This document shows, one piece after another, positions 56,901-64,000 of a stretch of 64,000 bases of DNA (positions are counted from its first letter, which is position 1; every line of letters begins with the position of its first letter). This stretch comes from Aplidium turbinatum. Lineage: Eukaryota; Chordata; Ascidiacea; Aplousobranchia; Polyclinidae. Where the stretch lies: the NCBI GenBank assembly GCA_918807975.1, contig OU964918.1, positions 54,296,477 to 54,360,476 of the forward strand. Direction: 5' to 3'. The notes beneath the pieces were generated by a model. That model saw nothing but the letters and a program-made list of their open reading frames with translations. It was not told the DNA's origin and ran no database searches. Both the position numbers and the translations under genes were made by a program.

Positions 56901-59900
56901 CTGGGCTTCATGTTGGCTGCTTTGAGTGCTGGATATTTCTTACGACGAAAGATTGCTGTTCCTGTATTAGGTAAACATTCATTTTTGACTGACGATATAA
57001 TTACTAAACATTTTCGTAAGAAAATCAATTGATTTTTTATTTTTGTTTTCACATGCATTTTATAATTAGCCTATGTAGTTAACCTTAGCTTGAATTATTT
57101 GGCTTACAGACTACAATTAAAATTTTAAATTCCCAGGATGCTCTATGCTTGTTTGTTCGGTTTGCCTCTTCCTTGTTCCATACGTCACACAGCTGAGTTT
57201 GCTATTTATCATTGTGACCATTAGCGGAATGATCGTTGGTTATTTGGACGCTTGTAAGTAAGCTTAGATACTATTTCTTAAGCTTTTTTACTGTTTCGAT
57301 TGCTTTTTTGATAACAAAACTGTGTTACCTGAAATTTGTAATATTAACTTATGCAGAGGACTTGGCCCTAATCTCTGGTTGCTGTTTTTTAAAGGGCGGG
57401 GAAACCCAAATTAACTTTTTGCGAGTTTTTTGTTTCAGCGTGATGTCATTGTGTACAACATGCGTTTTAGCAATAAAAAAATCCAAATTTTGTTGCCCTC
57501 GTCTCGCTAAGGCCGCTTTTGTTTGATACCCGTTTGCGAGGTCTCGTTGCGCATCAAGCTGTGATGCTGTTCGTTGTGACGTCACAAGGTACATATAGTT
57601 GTAGCCAAAAGTTTAAGACCAGACTTGATTTATGACCATTTTTGCATTACTTCAAAATACTGCATCAGATATAAGATGATGCATAAAGATGATGCAACTG
57701 AAACAATATATGATGCAGTATTTTGAAGTAATGCAAAAATGGTCATAAATCAAGTCTGGTCTTAAACTTTTGGCCACAACTATATGTACCTTGTGACGTC
57801 ACAGCAAACAGCATCACAGCTTGATGCGCGCGAGACCTCGCAAACGGGTATCAAACAAAAGCGGCCTTAGCGAGACGAGGGCAACAAAATTTGGATTTTT
57901 TTTTTACTAAAACGCATGTTGTACACAATGACATCATGCTGAAACAAAAAACTCGCAAAAAGTTAATTTGGGTTTCCCCGCCCTTTAATTACAAAAATAT
58001 CAATTTTAAATTCTGTCTATTGCAGCTATTTACTGTTACGGTCCTTATTTACAAACTGTAGATATAGATCGTCATCAAGTTCCTTTTTACCAAGAGCTGG
58101 AGTTAATAAAGTTAATGTATATTAGGCCTACTAAGTGTATAAATTGGGTGGGTGTAGTTGCTGAAGGAAAAGCGGCCGAGAGAAAGGAACTCGCCACTTT
58201 ACATTCGCTAGTGCGGAAAGCTTAGTATGATGAGAACCTGATCTTCTCATTCTCTAAAGTTCAATTACTGAGTATGGGACCTTTACTAAGTGCATAGATC
58301 TTTATGAACAATCACATTAAATGCGATACATATTTTAGCATTGCAAGGAATAATATTGAATTTGTGGGGAGAAAAGAATTCGAGAATGTTCATTCAACTT
58401 TATCACCTCGCCTTTACCGTAGGAGCATTTATGGCTCCTTTGATTGGTAAGTTTCAGTTTTACCATATTTGTTCAGTTCAGAAGGCCATAGCCTTAAGAA
58501 TTTCCCTCTAGAGCAGCGTGTTGTTCATAACCATTCAAGAAATCAATAGTTATCGTCGAAGGGGCGATAAAGGTGGTGATAACAAGCCAAATCCTCAATA
58601 TTTCACCAGGTACCTTCTTTCGATCAAATCTATTGCGCTTGTTTATTTCAGCAAAGCCATTTCTCGAGGCGGCAAGCTTTGTGACTAGAGAAGATGCAAG
58701 GTGTCCTGGGCAAAACAATATTTCACAAGTGGCATTGAATGACTCAAATCCGTTGTCCACGTAAGCTGTGCAGTACAAAAATACCTTTTAAGAACTGCAA
58801 CACATAGAACTATTTATATCAAATATAGTCACTGTTCTCTACACCTCTACAGCCTGTTTCATCTTATTCAAATAGAATTATTTTTGTGTAAGGACCTTCT
58901 GATGATTCCCCTTTTAGGGTGAAACAGGCTGTAGAGGTGTAGTGAATAGTAACTACATTTGATGTAATTCGCTCTGTTTGGCTTTATGCTTGGCATTTAA
59001 CACTTTTTGTAGTATTAATAATACCATTTATTGTTTAGAACTATTGATGTAACAGCAGGTTAGTAACTTAAGGGAAAGCTAGGCCAACTATGTGCTACTA
59101 CCATGTTAAAAAACGGGGATTGTGTAAAATATTGCAACCTAGTTGATTTGTTTAAGTTTTAGATGCAACCTTCAACTTCTCACATTGCCTGGCAATAAAA
59201 AATTAATTTAAACTGTTCAACATGCAGAAACGCAACTTTGAAAGACGAAGGAAGTCAGATCAATCCAATCAACTATATTTTCATTATAGCCGGCGTATTT
59301 GCAGGAGTTTTAGGAATTATATATTTGATACTGGCTTACTTCCGAATCACTAATAGAATAAAAAAGCACCGCTTAGGTAAGTTTGGCGAAGTAGGCCCAC
59401 AACCCAGACAACCATTTTATCCGGTCCAGATCTTGTACGGATCTGACCAGATCGTTACCAGATAAAGTAGCTGTCTGGGAACGTTTTATTGTCGCTTACC
59501 TTAGAAAACAACTGCGAATGTATGTTGACATACAAACGTACCACTCTTAAATTGTTTCAAAGAGCAGTTTTAAAATACTTTATCATGATCGTTGTTTTAG
59601 CTTGCGATGTATTTTGTATTTTCGTGGCTGCAGGGCAAGAATAGGGCACTATATATTGATTTCAGAAAGCTATTCTCTTCTCTAGTGTGCTTCTATAAAA
59701 ACAAATTGTTAAGATTTTATTTCACAAAACACGATTGATTGCTTCATTGTATACGTTTTTTTATTCTATAGGCCTATCAGGTTTACAGCTTCTTATCTTA
59801 AATAGTTTTGACTTAAAAGTCTTTCTATGTTGTGCAGAACAAGACATTGAAACCGAGAAAAGACCAGAAGAGCCGATACGATCAGTTTTCGTCCTTTTCA

Positions 59901-62900
59901 TACTCATATCGTTGTTTTACTTTTTTCTGGCCGGCTGTGAGCAAACCTTCATTGGCTTCATATATCCCATTGCAGTTTGTTCCAGGCTCAAGTTTTCGGT
60001 ATGTTTTGGTAGCTTGTAATATATCCTAAAGTTATCGATATTTGTTCAGAAACGTTGCACTTTTTTTTTTTAGTGCAACAAACAATTGCGTTGCCAAAGA
60101 GACCCAGGGAGTATTTTTCGACCCGGCCTGCGATAATTTTAGGGGCCATCATCTTTAGGAAGTTTCCTAACCAACAAATTATCTGACTACAGTTGATTGA
60201 AAGAACAAATACATGAATCAAAATAAAAGCCTATCGCCTAAATTCTAAAAAGAAAACTACCTAAATTATTCTTTTCCTCATATCAGCGGTCTTTTCGTGA
60301 TAATGTCGCGTTTCGGAAAATTCTACAACAAAAATTATTCTTGATGAAGAGTCGTTCAGTAACTTGTCTGGACAGTTTCTTTTTGATTTTTAAACTTGAA
60401 AAAAAGTAATGTAACTTCAAATTTGCAGAGAGAATAAACATCTGCAGTACTTCTCGGTAAGGTAGAAGGTGATATGGAAAACAATCAACAGCATAATTAT
60501 GTATGTACCCAAAAATACTCAATAGGCAACGAAACCAAGCTAAAATTTGTCAATTTTTTCTGGAAGCAAGCTCCCCAAACCTTAATTTTAGTTTGTTTAT
60601 CAGCATTGAATGCTTTTGTTTGAAAGTGTTTTGTGTTGTTACACACTCTGACACTCTCTATGCATTTTTACAGGCATCAAATGCTAGTTTGATCAATTCG
60701 GTATTTTGGGGAGGATTTATGCTCTCCAGATTATTTACTGCAGTGGTAGCAAATTACTTCAAGCCTCGGAATCTTGTAATTTTTTTCTTGTCGGGCACTG
60801 TGTCTTCTTCGGTAAGCCAACTGCTTTCTTGTATTTTTAACAACAGTATATTTCAATCATTTTTTCATTTTTTTTATATTGATTCAACCTCTGCAGACAA
60901 TAACAAACGCAGTGTTTCGTATCACTGGACATTTTCATCATCCAACCAGCAAAATTGCAGGTTATTAAACATCATTTCAACTCTGCTAGACTTTGAAAAG
61001 GGCAACTTTCTCTAAGATCGGTTTGCATTCATCAGTAATGGTGAATGATCATTTTCAGACAAAGAGTGCGAGAAATTACAGCTTATCACAATCAGCTGCC
61101 GAGAAACATATTTTAGTTGATTGGATAGTCTAAATGGCTAGCGTGGAAGCTACACCGTTATGGTTGGCGAATCGTAATTGCTCTCGCTGTACTAGTGGGT
61201 ACTCGGCCTTGTTCTGATAGCCAGGAAGAAAACTCCTTTCTTCACATTGTTTCACATAGTTAATTTTATATTGTGCTGTTCCTTGAAGCACATGGAGTTT
61301 ATCTTTCTCATGCATAGCTGATGGGTTCTCTTTAAATGCTGCGTGTAGTCATCGGTCCGATATAACGAATAAAACTAAAGTAAAGCGAAAGTTTTCGGCT
61401 ACACATATAACCTTTATCAAGACTAAAAAAAGATTAGCCTACATTGTACACTGGTACAGTATAAGAAGTAGCTCACTTGAAAAACATACAGCATAACAAA
61501 AATATGGTCTGTTCTAAACATTGAACAAACTGCTTATTTACTCACATAAACTGAAAACTGGATTACGCAGCACAACCGGTCGAATATTTGAAAAACAAAA
61601 AATTAATTATTCAGAGAGGAAATGCCCAAACATATTACGCAAGATGAAAAAAACGTGTCTCTACCGAAATTATAATTTAAAAACAGTAGCCTACATAACT
61701 CAATAATACAAAGCTGTGGGATAGCATAGGTAGAGGATACGGCGCTCGCTTTCCCCTCATGCGATCTTGATTGGACTCCCAGCTTAGCTGTTTGTTGCAA
61801 AACACCGCTCCCCCACAGGGTGTAATAAATTGGCTAGGTGGGGTTGCTGAAAAGTAGGTGGCGAAAAAGAGGTGCTACTTTCAGCAGTTAGTTTCACCGT
61901 ATCTTCTCATTTACCGATCTTTAGAATCAATTATGGAACTACCTTAGTTTCTACACAAAAATAGGCACTTTGACATAGGACAGTTTTCCTTGCGAATCAG
62001 CTGATTTCAGTCATGTGACTCAGCACGTGATATTCCGACCGATCTTCTCGAAAGATATTTGATACAAAGAAAATCAAGTGAATGTATCGCCACAAGCAGC
62101 GTGGCCTAATAATGGGTTTAGGATAGGGCAAGGAAATAGTCATTTCGATTGCGTGGTTCGATTCCCACCTTCTGCTAATGTTCTTTTTTCTTCTGCAACT
62201 GAACTGAGTGCAAGAAGGATCTTAATGACTGTAATCAATTGAGTTTATAAGGTAAATTGTCCTACCTTTCTCAACCAATGCGCCGCGGCGCAATGGTGGT
62301 AGCTAGTTTGCACGGAAAACTGTCCTATGTTAAAGTGCCTACCAATACAATAGGCCTAAGCCTACTACGATAATAATAATATAACAAATATCGTAATTTT
62401 TTCGTAGGGTTTTCTGGCATTGTTTGGGCAAGACAAAGTTATTGTCTCATGGATTGTCACGTTTCTATGCGGTTTTTTTGTTGGGCCTATCTATCCATCT
62501 TTTGTTTCTTGGATATTTAAATCGTGTAACATTTCAGGTACCGGTACATTATTATTTGTCATAGTTTGTATCGGCAATCACTGCACTCAACCATCATACT
62601 AACACAACTATGGCAATATAACAATGGTTCTCAAGGTTTCTGTACTGGTCAACTTAATCTCTAAACTTTTAAAAGTGATCTTGATTACAAATTGGAGCTG
62701 GAGGTAAAGTACTGTAGAGCAAAATAGAATTTATTTGGTGTTTGAACAGCCATTTTTCAAATCTTTCCAACCTTGTTTGTTATCCTTATAAAGATATACT
62801 GAAATATAGTTTTGTTTTAATCTCACAGTATTCCTGCATACATTCTTTTAGGAAAGTACATCTCAGTTGTGAATGTTGGCACCGGAATAGGAATTATGGC

Positions 62901-63740
62901 TTTGACACCGCTCATTGGAGTTATCTTCGATCTAAATCCTTTTTCAACAATATACTTTATATTTGGTATGACAAGCCTGACAAGCCTACTATATATAACT
63001 TATAAAATTCAAAATTACAGTTCTGAAGTAGGCTATTCGACCTTTACTTGCTTGCTTTGTCATAAGTTTTTGGTACTTTGAAGAGTTCTTTATTGTAAGG
63101 ATAAACTCATTTCTGCACTGTTATGTTTTTAGAGTATTGTTATCGACATCGTCGCACTAAAGTTTTTGTACGCCTGCAAACATATCAATCACATGTCATG
63201 TGAGCTAGAGAACAACGCTTAGCTTTGCAAAATCGTAGATTAAGCGCTCGTGTAACAAGACATTGCAAAATGCAGATGCATTGTCATGAAATCCTGAAGA
63301 TAATCAATTTAATATAAAAGTAAATTGAGATTCTGCAAACGTGTTGAAAAATATCTTTTCTAATGCTGACAGCGACCAAGTGTCACATGATTGCATGTTT
63401 TTTAACGGTTTGAAGTTTAAGTTAGGCTACAAGCTAAGAATCGCAAAAGACATTTTTATGTTTTTCGTGTAACAAGCTACTGTACATGTCAATCTAACAG
63501 GCTTGACACTCTGCCTCCACTATAGGCTACCGATTTTTTTTGTGGTTGAGCAACTAACTTTATATAGCGTAACGTATTTTTTTTACTTTGACAGGTTCAG
63601 CCGCTATGACTTGTGTGGTGTTTTTCATATTGATTTTTTACCAGAGAAGGCGATCGAAAATCAAAAGTCCTCTGGAATTATCTTCACAAGCAGAATATCT
63701 CTCAGATGCTTCTCGTTTTGTTCCTGACGTTGTTCCATAG
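53944..63740 (+). CDS. MFSD4B: Sodium-dependent glucose transporter 1-like carrier (MFSD4B family, MFS)
   Basis: Coding exons are 53944-53959, 55894-55985, 56802-56970, 57137-57253, 58339-58446, 58652-58760, 59228-59376, 59838-59998, 60674-60811, 62408-62537, 62852-62965 and 63595-63740 (stop). All are GT..AG with matching phases, 482 aa, as expected for NaGLT1. Landmarks in order are a first helix ending FFTAIFSPTLLFL, ARSLGFMLAALSAGYFLRR (loop 2-3), LNLWGEKNSRMFIQLYHLAF (cf. NaGLT1 LDLWGDKGAPHMQALHFSFA), an extracellular loop with Cys and N-x-S/T sites (exon 6), SLINSVFWGGFMLSRLFTAV, and FFVGPIYPSFVSWI. About twelve helices can be counted. Family members take up sugars, with Na+ coupling reported for NaGLT1. 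Substrate and location here are inferred. The ATG is at the end of an acceptor-flanked leader exon (acceptor at 53880). Exon 2 is the least certain but fits in phase and hydrophobicity. Confidence 0.88.
54000..55893. other. MFSD4B-like gene, intron 1
   Basis: No further exon is supported. GGGTCTGGGGGTCCCTCAGCC at about 54258 resembles internal hAT sequence, and a short unexplained minus-strand open frame lies next to it (54339-54578). Terminal repeats were not found. Confidence 0.35.
54339..54578 (-). CDS. Short open frame of unknown nature, 79 codons
   Basis: Begins MQDNGTKQLSEEQINTQLLE and ends in TILNESITLFST. Composition is protein-like (acidic, amphipathic start, one likely helix, little low complexity), and the frame stays open some codons upstream of the ATG. 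I do not recognise it. It lies antisense in intron 1 of the transporter gene beside hAT-like sequence, so a transposon or pseudogene fragment is as likely as a real small gene. Confidence 0.25.
   Translation of the reverse strand: MQDNGTKQLSEEQINTQLLELAKRLGCSETVSLADESCLAVFYKISEEQAPSLTQLKVVWQPAETKVTILNESITLFST
56279..56737. mobile_element. hAT-like MITE with GGAATGGAA minisatellite, complete
   Basis: A 459-bp element flanked by the perfect 8-bp duplication GACGACGT (56271-56278, 56738-56745). Ends are imperfect inverted repeats: CAGGGTATAGGATGG on the left and TAGGAAATGGGATGG inward from the right. Both subterminal regions are arrays of TTCCATTCCATC-type units. It lies 64 bp upstream of exon 3 of the transporter gene. 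A partial copy is at 30039-30246. Confidence 0.82.
57393..57984. mobile_element. 592-bp near-perfect palindromic element with TTAA duplication
   Basis: TTAA flanks both ends (57389-57392, 57985-57988). Two arms of about 270 bp, starting AGGGCGGGGAAACCCAAATT, are almost perfect inverted copies around a centre of about 55 bp that is rich in GATGCA words. Such fold-back elements with TTAA duplications fit a piggyBac-like or Kolobok-like source. Few arm differences suggest a young or gene-converted copy. It sits in intron 4 of the transporter gene and would form a long hairpin in the pre-mRNA. Confidence 0.85.
58133..58262 (+). repeat. SINE-B, 5'-truncated
   Basis: Shares AAATTGGGTGGGTGTAGTTGC, GCGGCCGAGAGAAAGGAAC and CTAGTGCGGAAAGCTTA with the copy at 27962-28208. 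The tRNA-like head is missing. Confidence 0.7.
58476..58560 (-). repeat. SINE-E fragment
   Basis: GTTCAGTTCAGAAGGCCATAG, CTAGAGCAGCGTGTTGTTC and CAAGAAATCAA match the 20575-20790 repeat. Only its 3' body is present. Confidence 0.5.
58815..58971. mobile_element. Hairpin MITE containing an exact Ciona-type spliced-leader 16-mer
   Basis: Inverted ends of about 45 bp (ATCAAATATAGTCACTGTTC.., CTACACCTCTACAGCCTGTTTC) enclose an interior of about 60 bp. The complement of 58863-58878 is ATTCTATTTGAATAAG, identical to the Ciona spliced leader as I recall it, but it is followed by ATGAAACAGG and not by a splice donor. A half copy lies at 51151. The element sits in intron 6 of the transporter gene. Confidence 0.65.
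61095..61246 (+). repeat. Solitary sub-block A of the 333-bp unit
   Basis: A diverged single copy running from GCTGCCGAGAAACATAT through GGAAGCTACACCGTTATGGTT to CTTTCTTCACA. Its limits coincide with the ends of the composite element (CGGCTGCCGAGAAAC and TGTGAAGAG complement), as if sub-block A were itself a terminal repeat. No target duplication was seen. Confidence 0.7.
61712..61922 (+). repeat. SINE-B copy with head
   Basis: Head (GGGATAGCATAGGTAGAGGA, A-box side) and B-box side (TTGATTGGACTCCCAG, degraded), then the family body AACACCGCTCCCCCACAG, GTGTAATAAATTGGCTAGGTG and GTTGCTGAAAAG. It ends in an ATCTTCTCATTTACCGATC-type tail. It lies in an intron of the transporter gene. Confidence 0.65.
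61964..62339. mobile_element. TA-flanked TIR element carrying a tRNA-like module
   Basis: TA flanks both ends (61962-61963, 62340-62341). Inverted ends are GGCACTTTGACATAGGAC.. and GGCACTTTAACATAGGAC.., both continuing AGTTTTCC. Inside, 62097-62175 is tRNA-like: AGCGTGGCCTAATAATGG (A-box-like) and GTGGTTCGATTCCCACC (a good B box with T-stem), ending TTCTGCT. A palindrome GCGCCGCGGCGC lies near 62280. The architecture parallels 18628-19014 although the ends differ. It lies in an intron of the transporter gene. Confidence 0.7.
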
Positions 63741-64000
63741 CACTTTCGAATCCAGTTAACTAGACAGAATTAGATTATTGTTTATTCAAGGAAGGGAAAT
63801 TGCTATCTTTCCTTTCTAATAACTCGACCAAAGTCTTGTGGTTTAATATTGTTTGAGTGGATCGAAAACAAAAAAGCCAATCTTCGTGTCCTAGTAGGCC
63901 TATTTCGTTTTAGCGTCTTGTCAAGACAAAGTTGAGTGCTCGCGATAGGTGTCAAACCACCGTTATAGCGAGCGTCGTACAAGCACATATTCTTTTGGGT
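63741..64000. other. 3' flank of the transporter gene
   Basis: Probably 3' UTR and beyond. No AATAAA was seen before the window ends. Confidence 0.4.

Noticed and set aside
57236-57526. 96-codon frame overlapping transporter exon 4
   Set aside because: It crosses the donor at 57254 and continues into the palindromic TTAA element.
58026-58130. Possible exon after acceptor TATTGCAG
   Set aside because: It joins in phase but gives no similarity to the transporter family. The exon at 58339 gives the expected LNLWGEKNSRMFIQLYH motif.
60503-61015. 170-codon frame on the + strand
   Set aside because: Only 60674-60811 is an exon of the transporter. The frame runs on through GTAAG into intron sequence, including MITE-like DNA.

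Overview
The window looks like nuclear DNA of an invertebrate deuterostome, most likely a tunicate (ascidian). It is AT-rich, has intron-bearing genes with GT..AG junctions, and holds many transposons and tRNA-derived SINEs. The tunicate reading rests on the recalled Ciona spliced-leader 16-mer: an exact match lies at 58863-58878, and a splice-donor-bearing variant lies at 9564-9587. Family content alone would also allow other invertebrate deuterostomes.

Three host genes are supported, all on the + strand, each with splice phases that agree at every junction. (1) An NXPE-family PC-esterase protein, six coding exons between 12643 and 26899, 529 aa. (2) A beta-1,4-galactosyltransferase family enzyme, three coding exons between 32367 and 37769, 414 aa. 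Its active site has Leu where Gal-transferases have Tyr289, which points to GalNAc transfer, and it has an extra hydrophobic segment at the C-terminus. (3) A sodium-dependent glucose transporter 1-like (MFSD4B family) permease, twelve coding exons between 53944 and 63740, 482 aa. The first two are predicted secretory-pathway proteins, and the third is a multi-pass membrane carrier. They do not form an obvious pathway.

The left 11 kb is the most unusual region. A Tx1/L1-like LINE lies on the minus strand inside an array of a 333-bp repeat unit that points in opposite directions on its two sides. The array is bounded by a 12-15 bp direct repeat and sits at the centre of an older, diverged inverted repeat. 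A 65-bp element at 46272-46336 has the same two ends and its own 14-bp duplication, so the outer unit looks like a mobile family of its own. The 5' end of the LINE carries the spliced-leader-like sequence.

The rest of the window is introns and intergenic DNA filled with: non-autonomous hAT elements with 8-bp duplications (2.3, 34.2, 39.0, 42.8, 47.1, 49.4, 52.8 and 56.3 kb); TTAA and TA elements; tRNA-derived SINEs of several families; a Penelope-like remnant (21.2 kb); a broken Gypsy-like LTR element fossil (22.7-24.0 kb); and 5'-truncated LINEs (30.4 and 50.5 kb). No CRISPR, rRNA, or convincing functional tRNA gene is seen.
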